Source: an uncultured Eggerthella sp.
GTDB lineage: Bacteria > Actinomycetota > Coriobacteriia > Coriobacteriales > Eggerthellaceae
Length of the DNA stretch: 64,000 nt
Direction of reading: 5' to 3'
Assembly: GCA_900553605.1 (NCBI GenBank)
Contig: USDX01000001.1
Location: forward strand, 124,001 to 188,000
The first letter of the stretch is position 1. Every line of letters starts with the position of its first letter. The translations under genes were made by a program, and so were the position numbers. Of this stretch, positions 1-7,883 are shown piece after piece. The notes beneath the pieces were generated by a model. It saw only the letters and a list, made by a program, of their open reading frames with translations. It did not search any database and was not told the DNA's origin.

Positions 1-76
1 ATCAGGACGTTTTTCAAGCCTTATCAGCCAAAACAATGTTAAGGTCGCTCATATCCTTCCGGGAGAAAGGAAGAAA

Positions 77-514
77 ATGCGCCTTTCGAAGAACGTACAA
101 TCGCGAGTTGTTGCTGTGTTGGTTTCGCTGTTCTTGGGTTTTGTCATGCCCTGGGTTCTCCAGGCCAACCGGGATTTTCGCGGGGAAGCTCAATTTAAGT
201 TCGACCCATCGGCTATGTTCGCCAGCACGGTTGCTGAGGTTCTTGTTAGCATCGTGTTTGCCGCGGTGTTCGTCGTTTCGCTTCTTTACCTCGCAAATCA
301 ATCGAACTCTCGAAAGCTGCTTTTGTTCGCAGGTGTCATATCTCTAGTTGCTTTTGTCGGATTCACCATGACATATTCGCTTTTCATTTATGGCAGCGTA
401 TACGGTTGGATTTACTACGCTCTTTTCCAAATGTTTCCTGGTCTGATTCTCGTAGTGGGCTACGCCGCGGCCGCAATAATTGCTCCGCTGATAAAACCTT
501 CCAGCAGGAACTAG
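77..514 (+). CDS. Small polytopic membrane protein, unknown function
   Basis: I do not recognise a family. The 145-residue product has four likely membrane segments: an N-terminal one that may be uncleaved (about 10-30), then about 50-70, 82-103 and 112-138. It ends in a short polar tail. The ATG at 77 follows a purine-rich GGAGAAAGGAAG site, which supports this start. The gene converges with the MerR regulator downstream, with 17 bp between the stops, so the two are not an operon. It could be an accessory membrane protein, but nothing in it points to a substrate or an enzyme activity. Confidence 0.7.
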   Translation: MRLSKNVQSRVVAVLVSLFLGFVMPWVLQANRDFRGEAQFKFDPSAMFASTVAEVLVSIVFAAVFVVSLLYLANQSNSRKLLLFAGVISLVAFVGFTMTYSLFIYGSVYGWIYYALFQMFPGLILVVGYAAAAIIAPLIKPSSRN

Positions 515-531
515 CTTCTCTTTTTAGACAC

Positions 532-1401
532 CTATCTGTTTTTATGCGCAACAGGGATATCAAGCATTATTTGAACTTCATGCGATTCGGAGTTCAAAAG
601 GGTGGCTATTTCCTTGATTAGCAAATCTCCGCATGTTTCTAGCTCATTTTCCCTAAGCAATTTTTCTGTATCGCTTAGTAAGGAAAATAGTGGGTTATCT
701 TCCTGAAAAGCAGGTTCATTCGTCTTATCGAAAGAGAAGCGGTGCATAGATTGAAAACGAAGTCCTGCCGGTCTTTTCTCGCATTTGTCCAGGCTAGCTG
801 TGCTTTCTGAAATTTCAGAGCTTATGCTGAAATCGCTTTCGTAGTCGCCTTTTAAGAATGCGTCTTTGCCAACCTTGTAGAGGTTGGGGAGAGATTGCTT
901 GCTTCTTTCAGATTCTTCCTTGAATGACTTTTCATGTTCGGCGATTTTCAGAAATAGCTCTTCCTGGTTGCTACTTTGCAGAGGGATTCTTGTCGACAGG
1001 AAGTAGGATTCTTCCTCTTCGACCAGGCGCCAGTTGTTTACACTGCCCAACTTATCTGATTGCCATTCCTCTTGCGTCTGAAGCGATGCAATTGCCGATT
1101 CAATAAGCTGTCGCTTTCTTTCAATTTCCCTAGCTTTTGCTTCGATTTCGCCTTTCTTGTCATTGAAAAGCTGAAGGGTCATTGCGGGGTCATGCTGTCT
1201 CTGGAAGTTTCTGATTTCTTCAAGGGAGCATCCTGCATCTTGCAACGAGGCAATGGTAAGGAAGTCGATTATCTGAGATGCGGAATAAACTTTGTATCCA
1301 TTCTCGTTAATGGAAGTGGGCTTAAGCAGGCCGATTTCATCGTAGTGCCGAAGGGTGTCTTTTGTTGTTTGGCACACTTGAGCGAATTTTCCTGCATACA
1401 T
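532..1401 (-). CDS. MerR-family transcriptional regulator with effector-binding C-terminus
   Basis: The product is a 289-residue one-component regulator. An N-terminal MerR winged helix-turn-helix (about residues 1-70, with the TKDTLRHYDEIGLLKP signature) is followed by a coiled-coil dimerisation helix (about 75-115). The C-terminal part looks like a GyrI/AraC-type effector domain, so a small-molecule ligand is likely. The start was placed at the second Met because AAGGA lies 8 nt before it, while the first ATG directly abuts that site. Its own leader and the region toward the divergent gene at 1555 contain a MerR-type promoter, so it probably controls that gene and itself. The ligand is unknown. 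Confidence 0.85.
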   Translation of the reverse strand: MYAGKFAQVCQTTKDTLRHYDEIGLLKPTSINENGYKVYSASQIIDFLTIASLQDAGCSLEEIRNFQRQHDPAMTLQLFNDKKGEIEAKAREIERKRQLIESAIASLQTQEEWQSDKLGSVNNWRLVEEEESYFLSTRIPLQSSNQEELFLKIAEHEKSFKEESERSKQSLPNLYKVGKDAFLKGDYESDFSISSEISESTASLDKCEKRPAGLRFQSMHRFSFDKTNEPAFQEDNPLFSLLSDTEKLLRENELETCGDLLIKEIATLLNSESHEVQIMLDIPVAHKNR

Positions 1402-1424
1402 GGGAAACATCCTTCTGGTTTTTC

Positions 1425-1455
1425 TTGACCATGGGGTAACCCCACACCTTAAGCT
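1425..1455 (+). promoter_or_regulatory. MerR-type promoter with long spacer and central dyad
   Basis: A -35 box TTGACC (1425-1430) and a -10-like TAAGCT (1450-1455) are separated by 19 bp. The spacer holds the dyad TGGGG-TAA-CCCCA (1432-1444). A 19-20 bp spacer with a GC-rich dyad just after the -35 box is the hallmark of MerR-activated promoters. It points toward the membrane protein gene at 1555 and lies directly upstream of the divergent merR gene. Confidence 0.7.
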
Positions 1456-1554
1456 CGTTGTCGATTTTGAAAGTTTAACCTGTTAGTTTGCTTGTTTTGG
1501 GGTGAATTGGTTTTCTTTCTGCGGTCAGTTTAGATTCTTGGGAAAAGAGAAACG

Positions 1555-2325
1555 ATGAATCTTGACGTATTTACGATAGGCATTGTTGCGGAAGTCCTCT
1601 TCCTTTTAATCGTTTTGATGCTTATATGGCGCAGGGTCGCTTTCGATGAGCGAACGGAAGTGCCTGTTTGCAGAAAGGTCAGAGATGCGGCTTCGGGCAT
1701 TGCGAAAGAGTATATTCCCGCTCCGGTTTTTCGTGCTATGCAAATCGAGAGCCGCATGTTCAGGTCCGTCTGCTTGTTCGTTACTCGAAAAACGGATTTG
1801 CCTTCAGGGGCTAAGGAAATACCCTATGGGAAAGATTGGCGCGTAACGGGTGTTTTCTTGGCTGCCATTGCCTTTGTAGAGATTGTCTCCATGGACATGG
1901 TTTGCGTCCATTTCGCTGGAGCTCGAAGTGTGGTTCGGGTATTGGTTCTGATTTTGTCGGTCTATGGTTTCGTCTGGTGTCTTGGTTTTGTCGTAGGTTC
2001 AAAAACCATGCCATGCTATGCGGTCGAAGAGGGGATTGTCCTGCGGTGTGGGATTATGCATCAAGTCGAAATACCCTGGGAATGCGTATCTTCTGTTTGC
2101 CTAAAGAAAGTTGAACTAGAAAAGAGAGGCGGCCTTATTCGCTCGGGCCGACATCTTTATTTGAACAACGCTTCCCAAACGAATGAACTCACACTATGTA
2201 TCTACGAGGATTCGAAGGTGATTATCAACGGGAAACCAAGCAAGGGCGCTGTCTTAAAAATATCGTTTAGTGCCGATAATCCTTCTGCGGCAAAAGGGAT
2301 TATAGAAGGTTATTTGGATAAATGA
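1555..2325 (+). CDS. Membrane protein with C-terminal PH-like domain, unknown function
   Basis: The 256-residue product has one N-terminal membrane helix (about 5-25), a cytoplasmic loop, two further helices (about 97-116 and 125-148) and a C-terminal beta-rich domain of about 100 residues. The helix pair followed by a beta domain resembles bacterial PH-domain membrane proteins, but the match is only by eye. The ATG follows GGGAAAAGAGAAACG. The gene sits behind a MerR-type promoter, so it is the likely target of the divergent regulator and may take part in a response to a toxic compound or envelope stress. That role is inference. Confidence 0.7.
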   Translation: MNLDVFTIGIVAEVLFLLIVLMLIWRRVAFDERTEVPVCRKVRDAASGIAKEYIPAPVFRAMQIESRMFRSVCLFVTRKTDLPSGAKEIPYGKDWRVTGVFLAAIAFVEIVSMDMVCVHFAGARSVVRVLVLILSVYGFVWCLGFVVGSKTMPCYAVEEGIVLRCGIMHQVEIPWECVSSVCLKKVELEKRGGLIRSGRHLYLNNASQTNELTLCIYEDSKVIINGKPSKGAVLKISFSADNPSAAKGIIEGYLDK

Positions 2326-2431
2326 GTCTGTCGCCATCTGCCCATTCGAACAAACCGTAGGGATACTGCGGATAGGGTGGGGCATTGTCGCTTGGCGCGG
2401 TAGAATAGCAACCCGAAATAAAACGTGAGTG

Positions 2432-2464
2432 CCGCGCAGGCCTTAGAGCCTGTGCGGTTTGTTG
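2432..2464 (+). terminator. Hairpin between the membrane protein gene and pcrA
   Basis: The 10-bp stem CCGCGCAGGC/GCCTGTGCGG (one G-T pair) has a 6-nt loop and is followed by TTTGTTG. It ends only about 24 bp before the pcrA start. It may end transcription from the upstream gene, or act as an attenuator if the TAGAAT at 2401 is a pcrA -10 box. Confidence 0.55.
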
Positions 2465-2480
2465 TGTTAGGACGAATTGC

Positions 2481-4820
2481 ATGCCCATCGATCTTGATAC
2501 CCTCAATGGCCCTCAGCGCGAAGCGGTGTTGTGCACGGAAGGCCCCCTGTTGGTTTTGGCGGGTGCCGGTTCCGGTAAAACCCGCGTACTTACCCATCGC
2601 ATTGCTCATTTGGTGGAAGATCTGAACGTTGCCCCTTGGCAGATCATGGCCATCACGTTCACCAATAAGGCTGCTGCTGAAATGCGCGAGCGTCTGCAGA
2701 GCCTTATCGGTGGCGGCGCGCGTGGCATGTGGGTTTCCACCTTCCACAGCATGTGCGTGCGTATCTTGCGCACCGACTGCGAGCGCGTAGGGTTCGCCAA
2801 GGGCTTCACCATCTACGATGACAGCGATTCAAAGCGCCTGGTCGAACAGATCATGGACGAACTCAACATCGACAAAAAGCGCTATCCCATCCCTGCGCTT
2901 CGTAACCGTATTTCGCAGGCAAAGAACGACCTGCAGGTGGCAGAAGTGTTTGCCGAAAAGACATCCGACCAGGTGGGTCAGGTGGCGGCTCGCGTGTACA
3001 CGCGCCTACAGGAGCGCCTGCGCCAGCTAAATGCCTTCGACTTCGATGACTTGCTGCTATACACCTGGCTTCTGTTGAAGAACCACCCCGATGTGTTGGC
3101 TGCCTATCAGAACCGTTTCCGCTACTTGATGGTGGACGAATACCAGGACACCAACCATGCCCAGTATGTGCTTACCCAGCTCTTGGCGGCAGCGCATAAG
3201 AACATCATGGTAGTAGGCGACGACGACCAGTCGATTTACTCGTGGCGTGGCGCCGACCTGCGCAATATTCTCGATTTCGAGAAGGATTACCCCGAAGCTC
3301 GCGTAGTGAAGCTGGAAGAAAATTACCGTTCTATGGGCAATATCCTTGCGGCGGCAAATGCGGTTATCGCCAACAACCTTACGCGCAAGCCCAAGAAGCT
3401 GTTCACATCAAAGCCTGCGGGCGACAAAATTTCGGTGTACAGCGCAACCGACGAACGAGATGAAGGCCGTTGGATTGCTTCGGAAATCGAGCATCAGCAC
3501 GGCGAAGGCATGTCGTACAACCAAATTGCGGTGTTCTACCGCACCAATGCGCAGAGCCGCATGCTTGAAGATATGCTGATGCGCGCCGGTGTGCCGTATA
3601 GGCTTATCGGCGGTACGCGCTTCTTTGATCGTGCGGAAATTCGCGACGTAATGGCGTACTTGAACTTGGTGGTCAACCCTGCCAACGACGTTGCCGCCCA
3701 TCGCGTTATCAACGTGCCCAAGCGCGGCATCGGCAAAACCACGGTAGAGCACATCGATTACGTTGCTCGCGAAACGGGTATCACGTTTTTGCAAGCAGCC
3801 GAGCTATGCATTGCCGACGATCAAATTCGCTCTGCAACGCGTAAGGCCATCGCGGAATTCGTGGCGCTCATCCACGAGGCTCAGGGTTATGCTGGCGACT
3901 TGCGCAAGGTGGTTGAAGCCATCGTGGACAAGGCGGGCCTTATTCGTGTCCTTGAAGCGGAAAATTCCGACGATGCTGCTGGCCGCATTGAGAACATCCA
4001 GGAGCTCTTTGGTGTAGTAGACGAATACGCCCAAACGCACGACGATGCCGATGCGTTGTTCGAGCCTCCTACGGCAGAAGGCGCGCCAGAGGCAGACGAT
4101 GAGCCTCCCGTGCGCACCTTCCAGGCAAATTCATTGCCTGACTTCGTGGAATTGGTAACGCTGCGTACCGATATGGATACCGTGGCGGAAGACGGCGAAG
4201 CCATCACCATGATGACCATCCACGCCGCAAAGGGCTTGGAGTTCGACTGCGTATTCGTGGCGGGTATGGAAGAATCGCTGTTCCCCCATGGCAATTCGTC
4301 TCAGGATTCACAGGGCTTGGAAGAAGAACGCCGCTTGGCCTACGTTGCCATTACCCGTGCGCGCAAGAAGCTCTATCTTACCAACGCCTTCACGCGCCAG
4401 ATCTTCGGTCAGTCAAGCGCCAACCCACCTTCGCGCTTCATCAGCGAAATTCCGCTGGAATTGCGCAAGGGTATCGGAATGGGCTCTGCAGGTTTTTCTG
4501 GCTCGGGCTGGGAAAAGCGCGGCAGCCGTCGCGGCATTGCCGGCTCTGGTTCCGAGGCGGGCGGCGGTCGCGTGTTCGGTCAGTCGAGCGCCTCAGGGTC
4601 TCGTCCTCGCCAGCAGGCACGCCCTGCGGTGAAGCCCGAAGCCCAGAAGAAGGCGGCGGCGAAGATGACGTTTGCCAAGGGCGATACGGTAGATCACAAG
4701 GTATTTGGCCGTGGCACCATTACCAAAGTGGACGGCGATACGCTGCATGTACGCTTCAGTCGCACCGGTCAAACCAAGAAGCTGCTGAAGGACTACGCGC
4801 CTATTGTGAAGATCGGCTAG
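2481..4820 (+). CDS. pcrA: ATP-dependent DNA helicase PcrA/UvrD (superfamily 1A)
   Basis: This is a 3'-5' DNA helicase that unwinds DNA in repair and removes proteins from DNA. All SF1A motifs are visible in order: the Q motif (NGPQREAV), Walker A (AGAGSGKT, about 28-35), motif Ia (FTNKAAAEM), motif II (DEYQDTN), motif III (GDDDQSIYSWRGA), motif IV (LEENYRS), motif V (TIHAAKGLEF) and motif VI (VAITRARK). The C-terminus has a Ser/Gly/Arg-rich linker and a short Tudor-like module (HKVFGRGTITKV), as in PcrA where it contacts RNA polymerase. The length of 779 residues is normal. AGGA lies about 10 nt before the ATG. It stands alone, with a terminator after it. Confidence 0.95.
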   Translation: MPIDLDTLNGPQREAVLCTEGPLLVLAGAGSGKTRVLTHRIAHLVEDLNVAPWQIMAITFTNKAAAEMRERLQSLIGGGARGMWVSTFHSMCVRILRTDCERVGFAKGFTIYDDSDSKRLVEQIMDELNIDKKRYPIPALRNRISQAKNDLQVAEVFAEKTSDQVGQVAARVYTRLQERLRQLNAFDFDDLLLYTWLLLKNHPDVLAAYQNRFRYLMVDEYQDTNHAQYVLTQLLAAAHKNIMVVGDDDQSIYSWRGADLRNILDFEKDYPEARVVKLEENYRSMGNILAAANAVIANNLTRKPKKLFTSKPAGDKISVYSATDERDEGRWIASEIEHQHGEGMSYNQIAVFYRTNAQSRMLEDMLMRAGVPYRLIGGTRFFDRAEIRDVMAYLNLVVNPANDVAAHRVINVPKRGIGKTTVEHIDYVARETGITFLQAAELCIADDQIRSATRKAIAEFVALIHEAQGYAGDLRKVVEAIVDKAGLIRVLEAENSDDAAGRIENIQELFGVVDEYAQTHDDADALFEPPTAEGAPEADDEPPVRTFQANSLPDFVELVTLRTDMDTVAEDGEAITMMTIHAAKGLEFDCVFVAGMEESLFPHGNSSQDSQGLEEERRLAYVAITRARKKLYLTNAFTRQIFGQSSANPPSRFISEIPLELRKGIGMGSAGFSGSGWEKRGSRRGIAGSGSEAGGGRVFGQSSASGSRPRQQARPAVKPEAQKKAAAKMTFAKGDTVDHKVFGRGTITKVDGDTLHVRFSRTGQTKKLLKDYAPIVKIG

Positions 4821-4935
4821 CGCTGCAAATGAACTAGGCACTCAGAACAGTCGGACGAATGCCGCCGCAGGGTTGTTTGAGGTGAATTGCGCTGGCGCAA
4901 AACCAACTGGACCTAATGCGCACCGAGCATTTCCT

Positions 4936-4967
4936 GAAGGCTGCACGTAAACGTGCGGCCTTCTTTC
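4936..4967 (+). terminator. Intrinsic terminator of pcrA
   Basis: The stem GAAGGCTGCACGT/ACGTGCGGCCTTC has one mismatch and a 2-nt apex and is followed by TTTC. It lies about 115 bp after the pcrA stop and before ppaC. Confidence 0.75.
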
Positions 4968-5035
4968 ATTTCGCGTTACAATAGATAAGTTCTACACGTT
5001 TGCGCGCACCGAAGCGCGCTTGTTGAGGAGGCTAC

Positions 5036-5968
5036 ATGGCTAACCAGGTTTTTATCGTAGGTCATAAGAACCCAGACAACGACTCCATCGCAGCAGCGGT
5101 GAGCTACGCATATTTGAAGAACGCCCTTGAGGCAAAGAAGGCTGAGCCGGAGGCAGAATATGTTGCCTGCTGCCTGGGTCCGCTTCCTCAAGAATCCGCA
5201 ACTATCCTTGAGCAGGTTGGCCTGCCCGCTCCGAAGCTTATCGAAAAGGTTGGCGAAGGCGACAAGGTTATCCTGGTTGACCATAACGAGTCCACCCAGA
5301 TGGTTGACGGCATTGCCGATGCTGAAATCGTTGAGGTTGTAGACCATCATCGCATCGCTGGCGATGTGGTTACCGGCAACCCCATCCTGTACCTGAACAT
5401 CCCCGTTGGCTCTACGGCAACTATCGTAACCAAGCTCTATGAGCGGCTTGGTGTTGAGGTAACCCCTGCTATTGCTACGGTGCTTCTTTCCGCAATTATG
5501 ACCGATACCGTAATTACCAAGAGCCCCACCTGCACTGATTACGACTTGGTTCAGGCAGAAAAGCTTGGTGCCATCATTGGCAAGAAGCCTACCGAATTCG
5601 GTCTTGAGGTATTTAAGATGCGCGGCGGCGACAACGATCTTTCCGTTGAAGAGCTGTGCACGCACGACTCCAAGGAATTCAAGAAGGGCGACGACGTATA
5701 CATGGTTGCCCAGCACGAAACGGTAACGCTCGATGTTGCCATGGAGCGCGAGGCCGAATACCGCGAGTTCCTGCGCCAGAAGGTTGCCGAAAACGGCTAC
5801 AAGTTTGCTCTTCTGCTTGTTACCGACATCTTCAACGAGGGCTCCAAGTTCATCTGCGAAGGCGACGTTGCTCCCGTATCTGAAGCATTCGGTATCGACG
5901 CTACGAAGGCCGAATGGGTAGACGGCATCCTGTCTCGCAAGAAGCAGGTTATTCCGCCTCTGTCTTAG
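5036..5968 (+). CDS. ppaC: Manganese-dependent inorganic pyrophosphatase (DHH family II)
   Basis: The enzyme hydrolyses pyrophosphate to two phosphates in the cytoplasm and so pulls biosynthetic reactions forward. Family II signatures are clear: GHKNPDNDS with H10, D14 and D16, VDHNE, the VDHH motif that names the family, and a C-terminal DHHA2 domain ending in SRKKQVIPPL. The length of 310 residues matches the compact family without CBS regulatory domains. The ATG follows GAGGAGGCTAC. It is monocistronic, between two terminators. Confidence 0.95.
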   Translation: MANQVFIVGHKNPDNDSIAAAVSYAYLKNALEAKKAEPEAEYVACCLGPLPQESATILEQVGLPAPKLIEKVGEGDKVILVDHNESTQMVDGIADAEIVEVVDHHRIAGDVVTGNPILYLNIPVGSTATIVTKLYERLGVEVTPAIATVLLSAIMTDTVITKSPTCTDYDLVQAEKLGAIIGKKPTEFGLEVFKMRGGDNDLSVEELCTHDSKEFKKGDDVYMVAQHETVTLDVAMEREAEYREFLRQKVAENGYKFALLLVTDIFNEGSKFICEGDVAPVSEAFGIDATKAEWVDGILSRKKQVIPPLS

Positions 5969-6002
5969 GAGACGCTACGACTCCACTCTGGCAACGCAAT
6001 GT

Positions 6003-6037
6003 AGTGGGAAAATAGGGACAGGTCCCATTTTCCCACT
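6003..6037. repeat. REP-like palindromic hairpin, copy 1
   Basis: The outer stem AGTGGGAAAAT/ATTTTCCCACT and the inner stem GGGAC/GTCCC form one long hairpin with a single bulged A. The same core recurs at 6103-6135. The two copies suggest a REP-type repeat, but no associated transposase lies in the window. Confidence 0.65.
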
Positions 6038-6039
6038 AG

Positions 6040-6068
6040 AGCGGGCATCCAATTGGGTGCCCGCTTTT
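6040..6068 (+). terminator. Intrinsic terminator of ppaC
   Basis: The stem AGCGGGCATCC/GGGTGCCCGCT has loop AATT and a TTTT tail. Its core is almost the same as that of the opposing panD terminator at 6189-6223. Confidence 0.85.
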
Positions 6069-6102
6069 GATTTGGGCTTGTTATTCGACTGAAAATAGGC
6101 CT

Positions 6103-6135
6103 GTGGGAAAATGGGACCTTTCCCTATTTTCCCAC
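6103..6135. repeat. REP-like palindromic hairpin, copy 2
   Basis: The outer stem GTGGGAAAA/TTTTCCCAC and the inner stem GGGA/TCCC share the core of the hairpin at 6003-6037 but differ in the loop. It lies between the convergent ppaC and panD terminators. Confidence 0.65.
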
Positions 6136-6188
6136 CGCTTGCTGTTACGTCCAGTAATGCGGCTAGCTCTAAACGGTTTTGATTTGGG

Positions 6189-6223
6189 ACAACAAAAACG
6201 GGCACCCGATTGGGTGCCCGTTT
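6189..6223 (-). terminator. Intrinsic terminator of panD
   Basis: On the minus strand the 12-bp stem AAACGGGCACCC/GGGTGCCCGTTT, loop AATC, is followed by a T-rich tract (TTGTTG). It ends the panC-panD transcript 27 bp after the panD stop. Confidence 0.85.
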
Positions 6224-6249
6224 CGTTTCGGTAGGGAAGTGCTTGTTGC

Positions 6250-6648
6250 TTACTTCAAGTCTTCCAGCTTGCCGTGCTTTTCGTAGCGGGTAAGACGGCT
6301 GATCTTGTTGTCGTCGTCTACGAATACCACGTGAGGTGCATGCTCCGGATCGGCGAATTCTTCGGGAGTCATCTGACAGTAGTTCATGATGATTACCTTG
6401 TCGCCCACGGTAACCAGGTGGGCAGCTGCGCCATTCAGGCAGATTACGCCACTGCCAGGCTCGCCGGCAATAACATAGGTTTCAAGACGATTGCCGTTGT
6501 TGCAATCGGAGATGGTAACCAGTTCGTATTCCTGGATGCCGGCTGCTTCCATCAGTTCGGAGTCGATGGTGATGGAGCCGATGTAATCAAGTTCCGCCTG
6601 GGTGACGGTTGCACGATGAATTTTGCCCTTAAGCACATTCAGCAGCAT
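6250..6648 (-). CDS. panD: Aspartate 1-decarboxylase
   Basis: PanD makes beta-alanine from L-aspartate for pantothenate synthesis. It is a pyruvoyl enzyme that cleaves itself at a Gly-Ser bond, here the G-S of DYIGSITID (about residues 24-25), and the start motif LLNVLKGKIHRATVT is typical. The start was placed at MLLNVL, giving 132 residues, close to the family norm. An AAGAAGGAAGG site lies upstream, although the spacing is long (about 11 nt). It follows panC on the same strand at 120 bp and is probably cotranscribed with it. The C-terminus is about 10 residues longer than in E. coli. Confidence 0.93.
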   Translation of the reverse strand: MLLNVLKGKIHRATVTQAELDYIGSITIDSELMEAAGIQEYELVTISDCNNGNRLETYVIAGEPGSGVICLNGAAAHLVTVGDKVIIMNYCQMTPEEFADPEHAPHVVFVDDDNKISRLTRYEKHGKLEDLK

Positions 6649-6768
6649 TAGGTTTGAACCTTCCTTCTTCGCATGATGTTCCACTCGAGGTTTCACTGCG
6701 TAGTAGCTATTATGCGCGGTTGCGCATAACCTGCCGTATTCTTGCGCAATATTGCGCTGCGTGCAAGC

Positions 6769-7620
6769 TTATTCGTCAAAATCGAACAAGTAATTGTCGA
6801 TAAGGCGAGTTTTTCCGATGTAAACGGCAATAGCAACCAGGCCAGATTCGCCGAGCGAATCAACGGGCTGCATGTTGCCCAGGTCAACTACTTCGATGTA
6901 GTCGATCTGCGCCAAAGGCTCTGCTTCGATGATTTCGCGAACGGCAGTGCGAACGATGTCAGCATTGCGCTCGCCGCCTTCAATAAGATCCTGCGCAGCG
7001 AAGATGGAGCGGGAAAGGCACAGTGCAGCCTTGCGCTCTTCTGCGGAAAGGTAGCTGTTGCGCGAGCTCTTTGCCAGACCATCCTCTTCGCGAACGATGG
7101 GGCAACCGTATACCTTTACGTTCATGTTGAGGTCGGCAACCATACGCTTGATGATGGCAAGCTGCTGGGCGTCCTTCTGGCCGAAGAATGCCTTGTCGGG
7201 CTGCACGATGTTGAACAGCTTGTTCACAACCGTGCATACGCCGCGGAAGTGGCCGGGGCGTTTCGCGCCGCACAGCGTGTCGGTCAGGGTTTCCATAACA
7301 ACATAGGTGTTGTAGTTCTTGGGATACATCTCTTCGGGCTTGGGATGGAATACTACGCTAACACCCTTGGATTCCGCGATAGCCGCATCGCGTTCCAGGT
7401 CGCGGGGGTAGTTGTCGTAGTCTTCGTTGGGGCCGAACTGGATGGGGTTCACGAAGACGCTGGTAACTACACGGTCGCATTCTTTTACGGCGCGCTCCAT
7501 CAGCGACATATGACCTTCGTGCAATGCACCCATGGTAGGCGTGAGGCCAATGGTGAGCCCCTCAGCTTTCCATTCGGCGACCTGTGCCTTCATCTCGGCA
7601 ACAGTGGTGATGATTTTCAT
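6769..7620 (-). CDS. panC: Pantothenate synthetase (pantoate-beta-alanine ligase)
   Basis: PanC condenses pantoate and beta-alanine with ATP to give pantothenate. The ATP-binding HxxH motif is in TPTMGALHEGHMSL, and NPIQFGPNEDYDNYPRD and the KDAQQL segment are conserved. The start was set at MKIITTV because AAAGGAACAAA precedes it and because this gives 283 residues, the usual length. An in-frame upstream ATG would add 24 unrelated residues. The substrates come from panB and panD, which flank it. The roughly 230-bp leader is unusually structured and may regulate the gene. Confidence 0.95.
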   Translation of the reverse strand: MKIITTVAEMKAQVAEWKAEGLTIGLTPTMGALHEGHMSLMERAVKECDRVVTSVFVNPIQFGPNEDYDNYPRDLERDAAIAESKGVSVVFHPKPEEMYPKNYNTYVVMETLTDTLCGAKRPGHFRGVCTVVNKLFNIVQPDKAFFGQKDAQQLAIIKRMVADLNMNVKVYGCPIVREEDGLAKSSRNSYLSAEERKAALCLSRSIFAAQDLIEGGERNADIVRTAVREIIEAEPLAQIDYIEVVDLGNMQPVDSLGESGLVAIAVYIGKTRLIDNYLFDFDE

Positions 7621-7631
7621 TTTGTTCCTTT

Positions 7632-7830
7632 CGTCGTTCTGTCGAACGACGAAGGATCGCATGAGACGCCCTGACGTTGCGCGGCGCCCCAATAAGCATC
7701 TTGCTCCTCATTCGTCGCTCGCGTACGAAGTACGCTTCGCTCCTTTTTCGGGGCAATCTATCTTATTGGATGCGCCGCTCGCTGACGTATATGCAATCCC
7801 TCGCTTGTTTCCTTGCTGTTGGGTAACAGC
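7632..7830 (-). other. Highly structured panB-panC intergenic leader
   Basis: The leader of panC contains several perfect inverted repeats: CGTCGTTC/GAACGACG (7632-7651, just before the panC ribosome site), GCGTAC/GTACGC (7721-7735) and GCTGTT/AACAGC (7815-7830). A long-range pair combines GCGGCGC/GCGCCGC (7681-7687 with 7772-7778) and CCAATAAG/CTTATTGG (7689-7696 with 7762-7769), which encloses the middle hairpin. It may be a regulatory RNA leader or a small inverted-repeat element. I recognise no riboswitch class. Confidence 0.5.
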
Positions 7831-7839
7831 ATAGCGCTA

Positions 7840-7876
7840 TTAAAAAGGAAATGGTTGGGTTTGCGCCCAACCATTT
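7840..7876 (-). terminator. Intrinsic terminator between panB and panC
   Basis: On the minus strand the stem AAATGGTTGGG/CCCAACCATTT is followed by CCTTTTTAA. It starts 8 bp after the panB stop, so panB can be transcribed without panC and panD. Confidence 0.85.
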
Positions 7877-7883
7877 CTACTAA

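Noticed and set aside
6742..7674. 310-codon open frame opposite panC
   Set aside because: It is the shadow of panC, with no start signal or domain.
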